Positions 25,255 to 34,264 of a stretch of 64,000 bases of DNA are shown here, in pieces. Below the pieces are notes generated by a model that saw only the letters and a program-made list of their open reading frames with translations, was not told the DNA's origin and made no database searches. Source of the DNA: Paenibacillus sp. DMB20 (GTDB taxonomy: Bacteria; Bacillota; Bacilli; Paenibacillales; Paenibacillaceae); NCBI RefSeq assembly GCF_000987955.1, contig NZ_LAZU01000029.1, forward strand, positions 101,763 through 165,762. The letters are read 5' to 3'. Position 1 is the first letter of the stretch. Each line of letters opens with the position of its first letter. Both the position numbers and the translations under genes were made by a program.

Positions 25255-25412
25255 GTAGTATCTCTCCCTCAAGATGCTGCCATCATTGTTGTCTGTATAT
25301 AACATCATAGGAGGGGGAGAATCTATAGTAAAATGATTGAAAATCAAGTTTTCTATCATTTATAATGATGCCTGGCAAGAGAGAGGTAGATGTATCGAGA
25401 GGAGATGTTGGA

Positions 25413-26279
25413 TTGGAGTTTAATGATTTGAAAATTTTTCAGACCGTCGCTAAATATGGAAGCGTCAGTAAAGCCGCTCTGGAACTCAATTACGTTCAAT
25501 CCAATGTTACGGCCAGAATCAAGCTGCTTGAGAAAGAGCTTCGGACGCCATTGTTCTATCGGCATAAACGAGGGATGACCTTAAACCCGGAAGGAAAGCG
25601 GTTGTTGGAACAATCGAGGGAGATCTTGTCGGGAATAGAGAAAATGAAACGCACATTCCTGGATACATCCAACCCCTCCGGCGTCCTGGAAATTGGCATT
25701 GTGGAGACCGTGATGGCTCTTCCGGATATTTTAGCTTCTTATTATAGTAAATACCCCAATGTTGAATTATCCTTAAAAGCCGGAGTTACCGATCTTTTGG
25801 TCCAGCAGGTAATTGATATGAAGCTGGATGGAGCCTTTGTTACTGGGCCTATCAAGCATCCATTGATCGAACAGGTTGAGGTTATTCAAGAAAAGCTGGT
25901 ACTTGTAACCAAAGGTAAAACCTTTTCCATAGAGGAAATGACAAAAAAGCCGTTATTGCTATACAAAAAAGGCTGCGGGTATCGCGAACGATTGGAAAGC
26001 TGGATGAAGGCGGAGGGGATTGTCCCTAAACAGATCATGGAGTTTGGAACGTTCGGGACGATTATAGGCAGCGTAGCTGCAGGAATAGGAATCACGATTA
26101 TCCCGGAATCCTCCATTGCCGATATGGTTGCCAATGGCACGGTTTTTTGCCACGGCCTACCTGAACCTTATCATGAAATCACGACTATTTTTATTCGGCG
26201 AAAAGATTCATATGTAACGAGTACATTACAATGCTTTATGGATGAAATTGTTGCTCGAACCAGACTGGAACCTGAATGA
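25413..26279 (+). CDS. LysR family regulator
   Basis: 288 residues: winged helix (FQTVAKYGSVSKAALELNYV, QSNVTARIKLLEKELRTPLF) and effector domain (GVLEIGIVETVMALPDILAS, GAFVTGPIKH, GIGITIIPESSI). GAGAGGAGA lies 7 bases before the TTG at 25413, so that start is preferred to the ATG at 25365. It most probably regulates the divergent EamA exporter. Confidence 0.87.
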   Translation: MEFNDLKIFQTVAKYGSVSKAALELNYVQSNVTARIKLLEKELRTPLFYRHKRGMTLNPEGKRLLEQSREILSGIEKMKRTFLDTSNPSGVLEIGIVETVMALPDILASYYSKYPNVELSLKAGVTDLLVQQVIDMKLDGAFVTGPIKHPLIEQVEVIQEKLVLVTKGKTFSIEEMTKKPLLLYKKGCGYRERLESWMKAEGIVPKQIMEFGTFGTIIGSVAAGIGITIIPESSIADMVANGTVFCHGLPEPYHEITTIFIRRKDSYVTSTLQCFMDEIVARTRLEPE

Positions 26280-26453
26280 TCGTGTATGTAATTCATACCG
26301 CTTCAGTACCCAGAGAATATTTGCACGAACAAGAAAATGCACATGATTAGAAAACCCAAATGGATTTCATTCAATAGTCCTATTGCCGCAAACCATCTGA
26401 GTTGTTAATCTTGACGTAATCATTTTCCATTTTACGGGAGGAGTGGTTTACGC

Positions 26454-27746
26454 TTGTTCGTGCTTAGGAAAAATAAACTAGCCTTTACGGTCATAAGCTT
26501 TGTTATGCTGGCAGCAGCGCTGCTGTTCTTCACATCGTCCGTTGAGGGCGCAAGCAGCAAGAACGAGGGGAACTCCTCTTCGCTCAGAGGGTTTTATGCC
26601 AAATGGGAGCTGGATGTTTCGGGGCTGAAAGGCTGTTCATCCTTGTGCTGGGATTATTATTATTTTGTCAATGACAAACAGGTGGCAACGAAGTTCCCCG
26701 ACGGCGGAATCGACGCGCTCAATTGCAGCAAAGATAAATGTTTGACTTATAAGATCAAAGGCAACCGGCTGGTGCTAAGTAACGGCAAATCGTATCCGTT
26801 CAAGGTGAAATCCGCTACGGAGCTGGAAATTGACGGGGATAAGTATACAAAATATAAGCCGTCCAGCGGATTGAAGCTGGAAGGCAAGTACGAGTCCAGC
26901 AGCTATACGTCCACCCCGCTCGGGGGAGGCTTGGCATCGTCCATGACGTATGTTTTCCGCAAGGACGGCACTTTTTTTGACAGCAAATTTACGGGCTATA
27001 CCACCGACGGTTCAGATAGCGGCGATAATTCCGGCGTTTCGACGGTCACTCAATCGGAGAAGCAAACATCGGGAACCTACACCATCGTCAATTACACGCT
27101 ACGGCTTAAGTATAAGGATGGAACCATAAAGAAGGTTTTGTTTTTCCTGCCCGAACAGCCAAGCCTGAAAATGCTGCGCATCGGTGCCCGCGATTACCTG
27201 CTTCAAAAGGCGGATGGAACGAATGACGGCTCCGGTTCAAAGCCGGCCGAACCCTATCAGGATAAACTAACAACCGATAAAATAGCGAAAAAGCAAGTGC
27301 TCGCCACCTCGCGGATCGAAAAGAGCCGACAGATGGAGAATATTCAGATTACATTGAAGGGCTACCAATGGGCGAAGCTGACGATCGATCCGAAGTACAA
27401 GGATTTGTTCGTAGGTTTTGGCGATAAAGGCATCGTAGCGTTGACGGCCAAATACCGGATCGATAACGAGTCGGAACAGTCGGTAAACGTGAACAGCCTG
27501 AAGGTGACGCTTGAACTGCCTGATTCCGATCTCGGTATATTGGAAGCAAGCCCGCTGGCGCCTAAGGTGAAGGATGAGCTAAAGCCGGGTGAAGGCGTGG
27601 AGCGGATGTCGGTCATTCTGCTGTCTATGGATTACTTTGACGGCAATAAAGATTTCGAGCTTGCATTTGGTCCGCTTAACAATCTGGAAGGCAAGGATGT
27701 GTTCCAGGGCAATTGGCTCGGATTTAATATTTGGAAAGATCTATAA
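26454..27746 (+). CDS. Secreted protein of unknown function
   Basis: 430 residues from a TTG start with GGGAGGAG 10 bases upstream. A signal peptide (LAFTVISFVMLAAALLFFTS, then VEGAS as a cleavage site) leads to a beta-rich protein. The first part has paired cysteines (CSSLCWDYYYF, LNCSKDKCLTY). The middle (about 130-250) is a lipocalin- or META-like display of strands ending in LRIGARDYLLQKADG. After a short linker the C-terminal part (about 270-430) resembles extracellular DUF4352-type modules (VNVNSLKVTLELP, LKPGEGVERMSVILLSMDYF). No enzyme signature. Ends at a good terminator. Confidence 0.65.
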   Translation: MFVLRKNKLAFTVISFVMLAAALLFFTSSVEGASSKNEGNSSSLRGFYAKWELDVSGLKGCSSLCWDYYYFVNDKQVATKFPDGGIDALNCSKDKCLTYKIKGNRLVLSNGKSYPFKVKSATELEIDGDKYTKYKPSSGLKLEGKYESSSYTSTPLGGGLASSMTYVFRKDGTFFDSKFTGYTTDGSDSGDNSGVSTVTQSEKQTSGTYTIVNYTLRLKYKDGTIKKVLFFLPEQPSLKMLRIGARDYLLQKADGTNDGSGSKPAEPYQDKLTTDKIAKKQVLATSRIEKSRQMENIQITLKGYQWAKLTIDPKYKDLFVGFGDKGIVALTAKYRIDNESEQSVNVNSLKVTLELPDSDLGILEASPLAPKVKDELKPGEGVERMSVILLSMDYFDGNKDFELAFGPLNNLEGKDVFQGNWLGFNIWKDL

Positions 27747-27752
27747 TAACTT

Positions 27753-27792
27753 GCTTCTTGCTGGGTTACAAGCCGGCAAGAAGCTTTTTTTT
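27753..27792 (+). terminator. Terminator of the secreted-protein gene
   Basis: GCTTCTTGC pairs with GCAAGAAGC, followed by eight T, seven bases past the stop codon. Confidence 0.88.
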
Positions 27793-27898
27793 CGATGGCT
27801 TGAGCGCTTATTTTGATTAATCATACTGAAATGACATTTTTGTATATCCTAAAATATCCCAACATATGCTAGAATGAAAATAAAAAGTTGGGGAGGCA

Positions 27899-28645
27899 AT
27901 GAATTTGATAGGTCGCAGCGGAAATCCGACGCTCAACGAAAAAACGTTTGAGCGGAGCGGACATTACAACGGCCAGGAGACCATGACCATCGGCGGAACG
28001 GTGAACAAATCGTTCATGCTGCTGGCGCTGCTTATAGGGGCGGCGGTTGTATCTTGGGCTATGTTTTTCAATGGGTACGATATATTCCCATACATGATCG
28101 GCGGCGCGATCGGCGGCTTGGTTCTGGTGCTGATCATCAGCTTTAAGCCAACGACGGCACCGTATTTGGCACCGATCTACGCGATTGCGGAAGGTTTATT
28201 CGTAGGGGCTTTATCGGCTAATTACGAATCATTATATTATGGCATTACCCTGCAGGCGGCTTTGCTGACGATGTGCGTGTTCTTGGCTATGCTGCTCGCG
28301 TACAAGACGGGCCTGATCAAAGCAAGCGAAGGCTTCAAGAAAGGCATCTTCGCAGCTACGCTGGGAATCGCGCTTGTATATGTGCTTAGTTTCGTGCTCG
28401 GTTTGTTCGGTGTGACGGTGCCGTATTTGCACGACAGCACTCCGATCGGAATCGGGATTTCGATTGTTATCGTGATTATTGCCGCCTTGAACTTCGTGCT
28501 GGACTTTAACTTCATCGAAGAAGGGGCCGCACAGGGCGCTCCGAAATATATGGAGTGGTACGGCTCTTTCGGTTTGCTGGTTACCCTCGTATGGCTGTAC
28601 ATCGAGATTATCCGTCTGCTGGCCAAGCTGGCGAACCGGGACTAA
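27899..28645 (+). CDS. Bax inhibitor-1/YccA family membrane protein
   Basis: 248 residues with seven hydrophobic segments after a polar N-terminus (NEKTFERSGHYNGQETMTIGG). GALSANYESLYYGITLQAAL, then TLGIALVYVLSFVLGLFG and LNFVLDFNFIEEGAAQGAPK identify the bacterial BI-1/YccA-like family; the conserved acidic residues near the C-terminal end are present. Bacterial homologues such as YetJ conduct calcium in a pH-dependent way, so membrane ion homeostasis is likely. GGGAGG is only 2 bases from the ATG but 8 from the TTG at 27905, which may be the real start. Monocistronic. Confidence 0.9.
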   Translation: MNLIGRSGNPTLNEKTFERSGHYNGQETMTIGGTVNKSFMLLALLIGAAVVSWAMFFNGYDIFPYMIGGAIGGLVLVLIISFKPTTAPYLAPIYAIAEGLFVGALSANYESLYYGITLQAALLTMCVFLAMLLAYKTGLIKASEGFKKGIFAATLGIALVYVLSFVLGLFGVTVPYLHDSTPIGIGISIVIVIIAALNFVLDFNFIEEGAAQGAPKYMEWYGSFGLLVTLVWLYIEIIRLLAKLANRD

Positions 28646-28675
28646 GTTAAATTCGTACACTTATAAAAAAGCTGT

Positions 28676-28800
28676 CGAGTTTGAAGTGGCCCCCAAAAGT
28701 TAGACAAGGTTATTTCATCAGGCAGCTTTCTCAAAATGAGTTCGGTATTGTAGTATTGTACCGAACTCATTTTTGTTTTTACCAAGAAGAAGCTGGGACG
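28676..28800. mobile_element. Possible IS3-family end remnant
   Basis: The stretch around GTGGCCCCCAAAAGTTAGAC and the following inverted repeat ATGAGTTCGGTA / TACCGAACTCAT resemble, from memory, the left end of IS3-family (IS150-like) elements. No transposase frame survives, and no second end was found. The rest of the 450-base gap (28801-28930) shows nothing I recognise. Confidence 0.35.
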
Positions 28801-28932
28801 CTTCAGTCCGCGGAGATAGCTGTACGAGTCCATCACCGGATATTTACGCCTCGGTTCCGAGACGACTTGTGCTTTGTCCTGTTTGAGAAGGTGGTTTTCG
28901 ATTGCTCATGTTTCTGCCTTGTACTAACATTT

Positions 28933-28983
28933 AAAAGCCCCATCCAATAATCACTTCATGAAGTGATTGGGATGGGGCTTTTC
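28933..28983. terminator. Bidirectional terminator
   Basis: AAAAGCCCCATCC pairs with GGATGGGGCTTTT; the loop contains a perfect AATCACTTC/GAAGTGATT palindrome. Confidence 0.8.
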
Positions 28984-29096
28984 TGTTATGCCAAGTGGAT
29001 GAAAAGCCCTTGTCACCCTCCTGGCTGAACCCTTTGTTTATCCGCGCGTCCTAACCTCTACAGTTATTTGTCTATCTACATCTAACCGGACGACAC

Positions 29097-30530
29097 CTAT
29101 TGTTTCGCAATTAACTCGACGCTCTGCGTATCCATCACCGGAATCCAGTATTGTTCCAACTTGATGGTAAGGGGCTGCGGATAATCTAGCGCCTCTTTGC
29201 CGAAATTATAAGTTTTTTCGTCTCTGAAAGTATCCTTTGATCTAGTTAATCCGCCATGACTCAAGTTTTCCGACGGTAACCTTTTATGTGTTTCTCCGTT
29301 GGCATCCGTGAAGCTGTCATCCAGCGACATGTCGAAGCTTTCCACGGCCTGAACTTTTTCAAGCTTGCGTTCCAGAAGAATCTCTCCTTCCCCCGCTTTT
29401 TCACCAGGCTCAGGCGTAATGATACGCAGAAGATCATCCGGCGCTTCAATAATCTCTTTTTTCTTCAAATCAACCACAATCTTTAATTGATCCTTGTTCA
29501 CGGCGGAAATGCCAAATGCCTTTAAAGAAGCTGTATCCGGCCGCTTAAGCCGGCTGTGCCTGTAAACCAGCGTTGTTTTGGATTTATCCTTTAAAATCTC
29601 GGTCGGATAATAGATTTTTTCGCTTTGATCCCCGCTTTTACCGACTAGAACCGGATTGATCAAATTAAAAATCTGCTTCTCATTGGCCGGATCGTATTCC
29701 AGATCCACATAGGTTTGGAGCGGTGTATAAAGCAATTGGCGCACCTTGATGTTTTGTCCTGCTATGGTTAATGTTTGGTCCGGGTAATAAGCGCGCTCCT
29801 TGTCTTTCAGCATATTGGTGTCGAGATCAAAATTAACGTCAACCTCCTCTAGATACTTGTTGGCCGCTCTTCCCCATATTTTAATGCTGAGCTTCGCGTC
29901 CTTTTTGTATTGGGCGGTCGGTGTTAGATTCGTCGAGTACACAAAGTAGCCCGTGTCCCCCGGCGGAATTTCATTGCCGTTATCGAGATCGAGTGCAGCT
30001 ATCGACTGTGCCCTTTGAGACGGCGGCTTTACACCTCCGAGTTCAAGCGAGCTCACAACAGGATCGGCACCTTTGTTCGTATGGTTTTGCACGCTATACA
30101 AGATATATGCGTTACGTCCATCCGCAACAGCGCCCACCACATCGATGCGATAACCGTTTTTCTCTACGCCCAGATTGACGGGTTTCACAAGACCTTGCTC
30201 CAGTGCTGCCGCAAACCCCTGGTCTCTAGCAGCGGCTTGGCGGAACAATTCAATATCGGCAACGCTCTTGGGACTGGCCGTTTGTACCAATGTTTCATTC
30301 CCGGCCATTTTCGGAAATCCCGTAAAAGAAAATATAATGAACACCGCGGCTGCTGCAGCCGCTATCGCTGCTGCCCCATATGAATAGATACGCCTCATTT
30401 CGCGTTTCCTCCCTTTTGTAATTCCTGCCCTTACAGCATTTGCAAGCTTCATATCCCGAATCTCTTCGGCCTGTTTTTTGACAGCATCGGAATCCGTCAT
30501 CAGAACGCGTTCTTCTTTGTCCAACATCAT
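29097..30530 (-). CDS. DUF4179-type anti-sigma factor
   Basis: 477 residues. The N-terminal 50 residues are polar and cytoplasmic, followed by one membrane segment (AAAIAAAAAAVFIIFSFTGF), then a large extracellular part with the DUF4179-like pattern (GLVKPVNLGVEKNGYRIDVV, VQNHTNKG, GYFVYSTNLTPT). The gene lies 19 bases after an ECF sigma gene and has AAGGAGG at its start. This sigma/anti-sigma pairing is typical; the external domain would sense an envelope signal, releasing the sigma factor. The signal is unknown. Confidence 0.8.
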   Translation of the reverse strand: MMLDKEERVLMTDSDAVKKQAEEIRDMKLANAVRAGITKGRKREMRRIYSYGAAAIAAAAAAVFIIFSFTGFPKMAGNETLVQTASPKSVADIELFRQAAARDQGFAAALEQGLVKPVNLGVEKNGYRIDVVGAVADGRNAYILYSVQNHTNKGADPVVSSLELGGVKPPSQRAQSIAALDLDNGNEIPPGDTGYFVYSTNLTPTAQYKKDAKLSIKIWGRAANKYLEEVDVNFDLDTNMLKDKERAYYPDQTLTIAGQNIKVRQLLYTPLQTYVDLEYDPANEKQIFNLINPVLVGKSGDQSEKIYYPTEILKDKSKTTLVYRHSRLKRPDTASLKAFGISAVNKDQLKIVVDLKKKEIIEAPDDLLRIITPEPGEKAGEGEILLERKLEKVQAVESFDMSLDDSFTDANGETHKRLPSENLSHGGLTRSKDTFRDEKTYNFGKEALDYPQPLTIKLEQYWIPVMDTQSVELIAKQ

Positions 30531-30549
30531 TCGCGCGCCTCCTTTAACT

Positions 30550-31056
30550 CTACATAAAATTACGAAGCTGCTTCAGGCCTTCCCGCAGCCATGTTTTAAT
30601 CGTTCCTTCCGGTCTTTTCAGTACCTTGGCGATTTCCGCCGTCGTCATGTCCTGGTAATATTTCAGCATGACAACATGCCTATATTTCTTTTTCATCCGC
30701 TCCATCGCCCGTTCAAGGTCGATCCGATCACTGCTTTTCATCTCCTGTACCGCTTCTTCTTTTATCTTTTCCGAAGGGTGCACGCGTTTTTTGCGCCGGA
30801 GCTCGTCCATGCAGCAGTTGATGGTAATCCGGATCAGCCAAGACGTAAAAGCCTGCTCGTTTTTCAGCTTTTTGCGTTTCATCCAGGCTCTGCAGGATGC
30901 TTCCTGTACAGCCTCCAATGCGTCCGTCTCGTTTCGCAGATAACTGAAGGCAATTGAATATAATCTGCGCTGTTCAGCCGACAAGTACCTGAAAAATGTT
31001 TCTTCGTCCATCTGATATGTATCGGCAAGATGAATATCCTTCATCGTCTGATCCAT
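30550..31056 (-). CDS. ECF RNA polymerase sigma factor
   Basis: 168 residues: region 2 (RRLYSIAFSYLRNETDALEA, VQEASCRAWMKRKKL, FTSWLIRITINCCMDELRRK) and region 4 (VVMLKYYQDMTTAEIAKVLK, GTIKTWLREGLKQLR) with a short linker. It directs transcription of envelope-stress genes and is controlled by the membrane protein encoded immediately downstream. The start at 31056 follows AAGGGGGCGGGG; the frame opens upstream to 31119 but has no site there. Autoregulation from a promoter near 31060-31250 is expected but I could not pick one. Confidence 0.9.
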   Translation of the reverse strand: MDQTMKDIHLADTYQMDEETFFRYLSAEQRRLYSIAFSYLRNETDALEAVQEASCRAWMKRKKLKNEQAFTSWLIRITINCCMDELRRKKRVHPSEKIKEEAVQEMKSSDRIDLERAMERMKKKYRHVVMLKYYQDMTTAEIAKVLKRPEGTIKTWLREGLKQLRNFM

Positions 31057-31301
31057 CACCCCGCCCCCTTTCTTGATGCCATCACACTTAGATCCATGTG
31101 TTTCAATAGCTATTTTCATAATGTAAGACGTGGCTCACCGTAAAATAGATTGAAATTTTTTTATAGGAATTTATTTTCTCGAATAGTTCAAGCGCAAAAT
31201 TAAGCTTCTGATAAGGTGAAGATTAGAGGCTGTTAAGGTCCGTTGCTTAGACTAAAAACAGAACATATAAAAGAGAATCATGCAGGAGGGGATGGAAACG
31301 A

Positions 31302-32336
31302 ATGGAATTCAATACGATGATGAAAACGGGCATTTTGTGCGCACTCGTCTTCGGAGTGGTAACCGGGTTCAATGGTGTTAAAGAAAACAACACCAATGAA
31401 AATGCACTTTTACAGAAAGTAAGTGGTACTGGGAAGCACCCCGCCACTACTTCCAGCACACCTAGCCAGCCAGAGAAACGAATTACAGCCGAACGGTTCG
31501 GTCAAGTCTTCCTTGAAGGGAAATTCGGGCAGATCTACAAACAAATGAGCGAAAGCTTCCGAAATAAAGTATCGGAGGATGAATTGAAAGCAATAGGCAC
31601 CAAGTTCAATCAAGGCGTGAAGTCTTATGCGAAGCAGTCCGAAATACCTTCAGGCAAAGGGATAACACGTTATATATGGGTGGACGATCAGAATAAAGTA
31701 GGGATCATTAATTTAATGGATAAAAAGGGGACCATCACTGGCCTCCAGATCATCCCGCTGCAACCGCATCCGGAAACAGATGAAAAACTAACGAAAACCG
31801 CGTTTCAGTATCCTTTTCGAGGAGAATGGTACGTAGGCTGGGGTGGGACGAATGAATTGGTTAATTACCACTATGCCTTCGAGAGCCAGCGCTACGCTTA
31901 TGATTTGCTTATCGAAAAAAATGGCCGAACCTATAAAGGTGCCCCTGAGAAAAACGAGAGTTATTATGCGTTCGGCCAAGAAGTTCTTGCGCCCGCCGCG
32001 GGTAAAGTAGTCCGCGTCGTTAACGATATTCCCGACAACGAGCCTGTCGGACAAATGAATGCCAAACAACCGGAAGGCAATTATGTTGTGATCGATCACG
32101 GCAATAAGGAATACGGGGTACTTCTTCATTTCCGCAAAGGGTCGATCCGAGTCAAGGTTGGCGATCAAGTAAAGCAGGGTGATGTGCTTGGCGAATGCGG
32201 CAACTCCGGGAATTCAAGCGAAGCTCACATTCATTTTCAAGTATCGGATGGTCCCGAATTAGACAAGGCTAAATCGCTGCGCATTCGGTTCGCTGACGGC
32301 CGCAATCCGGTTCAAAGCGAACGCATCAAGCCTTAA
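31302..32336 (+). CDS. Secreted M23 family metallopeptidase with DUF3887-like N-terminal domain
   Basis: 344 residues: a signal peptide, a low-complexity stretch, then a DUF3887-like domain (about 65-140: FLEGKFGQIYKQMSESFRNK) and a C-terminal LytM/M23 domain. In the latter are the His/Asp-containing region HYAFESQRYAYD, VLAPAAGKV and the final AHIHFQ with the metal/catalytic histidines. M23 enzymes cut peptidoglycan cross-bridges or act in spore/cell-wall remodelling. Start ATG 31302; GGAGGGG lies about 10 bases upstream (31284-31290). Divergent from the ECF sigma gene, which may regulate it. Confidence 0.85.
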   Translation: MEFNTMMKTGILCALVFGVVTGFNGVKENNTNENALLQKVSGTGKHPATTSSTPSQPEKRITAERFGQVFLEGKFGQIYKQMSESFRNKVSEDELKAIGTKFNQGVKSYAKQSEIPSGKGITRYIWVDDQNKVGIINLMDKKGTITGLQIIPLQPHPETDEKLTKTAFQYPFRGEWYVGWGGTNELVNYHYAFESQRYAYDLLIEKNGRTYKGAPEKNESYYAFGQEVLAPAAGKVVRVVNDIPDNEPVGQMNAKQPEGNYVVIDHGNKEYGVLLHFRKGSIRVKVGDQVKQGDVLGECGNSGNSSEAHIHFQVSDGPELDKAKSLRIRFADGRNPVQSERIKP

Positions 32337-32344
32337 ATAGTGCC

Positions 32345-32455
32345 AAGGCAATTGCACCAAGTCACAACCATCTAGGTTTTAGGGAAATGGAGAATCAGCG
32401 CGGCCGTAAAGAGGAATCGGAAGAAAGCCGGAGGTATTATTGCCTGAACACTTAG
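32345..32455 (+). pseudogene. Short C-terminal remnant, possibly GNAT acetyltransferase
   Basis: An open frame without a start: HNHLGFREMENQRG, then YYCLNT and a stop. LGFxExENxxxxxxxY is a common C-terminal pattern of GNAT proteins. Only 36 residues remain. Confidence 0.35.
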
Positions 32456-32589
32456 CCAAGCAGCGTAGTAAATGCAGCCAATAAACCCATTGGAATGACA
32501 AGACCGAATTCACCGCTCAGAAACAGAATTTGACATATAGCAATCAGAAGGTTGAATAAGCCCAAATATACCGACAAAAACCATAGATA
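32452..32589 (-). pseudogene. Fragment of a membrane protein
   Basis: A 45-codon stretch without a start, containing YLGLFNLLIAICQILFLSGE and LGLVIPMG-like sequence (GEFGLVIPMGLLAAFTTLLG), two likely transmembrane helices, closed by a stop at 32454-32452. It is tail to tail with the preceding remnant, so this 400-base gap appears to be a graveyard of two lost genes. Confidence 0.35.
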
Positions 32590-32650
32590 CTAATGACGTA
32601 AATCTCCCGGATATGCTGGAAGCATTTCATGTTGTCTCAGGAGGCAGCAC

Positions 32651-32697
32651 AAAGGGCCTCAGTCATGACGACTCAGGCCCTTTTTTTCTATCCGTTT
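32651..32697. terminator. Terminator
   Basis: AAAGGGCCTCAGTC pairs, with one mismatch, with GACTCAGGCCCTTT followed by TTTT; it lies at the end of the minus-strand glycosyltransferase pair. Confidence 0.7.
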
Positions 32698-32732
32698 TTG
32701 TTGCTTAGCAAGCCAAATCCAAATCAAACCTC

Positions 32733-33452
32733 TTACCCCCGGCTCACAAATCTTTTGATATTATCGGCTCTCACTACTTTAACTCCCCTTGCCAGCAGAT
32801 TATGATCGCTTACGATCCAGGTATGATCCTTCGAATTTTTTCTCCGGATGGCGGCAAAGTAACGCGGATTGCCCGCATAAATCTTAAAGCCTTTGGCCAG
32901 GCTGTCGGAGCAAAATTTTACGCATTCGCCCCGAGTTTGATTGGGGAAGCGGACCTTGCTGAATACGCGCTTTTTTACGAGCAGGGTTGCTCCTTGGACC
33001 ATGGAAACATATTGATCGGCCTTTTGGTAATAACGGTGCACGAGCTTTTTTTTACCGCTCAGGTACATATAGTGGGCTCGTTTGCCTACGATATCGGCCT
33101 TTGTCTTTGACATGAGCCGCATGCTGTCGGCTAAATAGCCGGGAGCATAATAATCGTCGTCATCGAACTTTGCGATATAGTTGTATTTGGATAACCGAAC
33201 CCCATGATTAAGGCAGCGGCCAAGCGATACATGATCCGGTAAGCTGAATATTCTTACGTTTTTATATCGCTTGGCCGCCTGTATATACTCCCTCTTCTTC
33301 AGACTGTTATTGTTTAAGATGACGATCAACTCTTTATTCGCATAATTTTGTCTGCCGTAATTGTGAAAAAGGGTCTCCATACAGTACCGCCGCTTGGTGC
33401 ATGTAATGATGGATACGGCATTTTGGCCACGGGAGATATCCGGTGTTTTCAT
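32733..33452 (-). CDS. GT2 family glycosyltransferase (second of a pair)
   Basis: 239 residues. GT-A fold: VSIITCTKRRYCMETLFHNY at the nucleotide-binding start, a lysine-rich middle (KNVRIFSLPDHVSLGRCLNH) and the acidic KFDDDDYYAPGYL motif that binds the metal-sugar nucleotide. It ends in a His/Lys-rich region (KNSKDHTWIVSDHNLL). Its start overlaps the previous gene by 4 bases (ATGA), indicating translational coupling. In spore formers such small GT2 enzymes often modify the spore surface; CgeD is a possible relative, but I am not certain. No membrane segment. Confidence 0.8.
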   Translation of the reverse strand: MKTPDISRGQNAVSIITCTKRRYCMETLFHNYGRQNYANKELIVILNNNSLKKREYIQAAKRYKNVRIFSLPDHVSLGRCLNHGVRLSKYNYIAKFDDDDYYAPGYLADSMRLMSKTKADIVGKRAHYMYLSGKKKLVHRYYQKADQYVSMVQGATLLVKKRVFSKVRFPNQTRGECVKFCSDSLAKGFKIYAGNPRYFAAIRRKNSKDHTWIVSDHNLLARGVKVVRADNIKRFVSRG

Positions 33453-34186
33453 GATTGAACACCCTTTGGCTTTCCTTGTACGAATTTCTTGTAATCCTTT
33501 ACGTTCGGGATGATTTTATGGTGCGCCAGCAGTTCTTGATCGCTGATGATCCAGGTATGGCCGGATGAATTTTTTCTGCGTACGGCGGCAAAATGGTATT
33601 TACCCCCGGAATAAACTTTGTACCCCTTCCGCTTGCTCCGTATGCAAAACAGATCATCCTCCCCAACGTTCTTATCTGGAAATTTAACTTTGTTGAACAC
33701 GCTCCGTTTAAAGATGAGCGTGGCGCCGGGAAGTTTGGTAACGGGCCGATTTTCATCTTGCGGAAACCGGAGGATGAGCGTTTTTGACCCGCGTAAATAC
33801 ATGTAATGGGCACGCTTGCCCAAGACGTCGGCATGGGTTCTCTGAAAAACCTGCAAGCTGTCTTTCAAATAATGGGGAGCGTAATAGTCATCATCGTCAA
33901 ACTTGGCGATGTAGCTGTATTTTGTTTTCTTGATGGCATAATTCAAGCAAGCGCCGAGAGAGTAATGTGCCGGGATCCGAAAAACTTGCACGTTGCGAAG
34001 CTTTTTGGCTAAGCGTTGATAGGGTGCCAGAGGTATTTTATTGTCATTGACGATAATGATGAGTTCCTTTTTTGCATGGTTTTGCCTTCTGTAATTGCCA
34101 ATCAGATGATTTAAATAACCTTTCCGATTCGTGCAGGTGATAATGGAAACTCCCTGCTGTTTAGCGTTTCCTGGGCCGGCTTCCAT
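33449..34186 (-). CDS. GT2 family glycosyltransferase (first of a pair)
   Basis: 245 residues, a clear paralogue of the gene downstream: VSIITCTNRKGYLNHLIGNY, QNHAKKELIIIVNDN, KFDDDDYYAPHYL and KNSSGHTWIISDQELLAHHK align block by block. Tandem duplication is the simplest origin. The two products could add consecutive sugars to one acceptor, or form a pair. Precedes a 4-base overlap with the next gene. No acceptor gene is nearby. Confidence 0.8.
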   Translation of the reverse strand: MEAGPGNAKQQGVSIITCTNRKGYLNHLIGNYRRQNHAKKELIIIVNDNKIPLAPYQRLAKKLRNVQVFRIPAHYSLGACLNYAIKKTKYSYIAKFDDDDYYAPHYLKDSLQVFQRTHADVLGKRAHYMYLRGSKTLILRFPQDENRPVTKLPGATLIFKRSVFNKVKFPDKNVGEDDLFCIRSKRKGYKVYSGGKYHFAAVRRKNSSGHTWIISDQELLAHHKIIPNVKDYKKFVQGKPKGVQS

Positions 34187-34264
34187 TACTTCACTCCCTT
34201 TACCCGTAAATTCTATCTTTCTCGCTCTATAATATGAAAATGACAGGTAAGAGGAACGGCATAT

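Noticed and set aside
28681..28950. An 89-residue plus-strand frame
   Set aside because: It runs through the IS-end-like inverted repeat and has an unlikely composition; better seen as mobile element debris.
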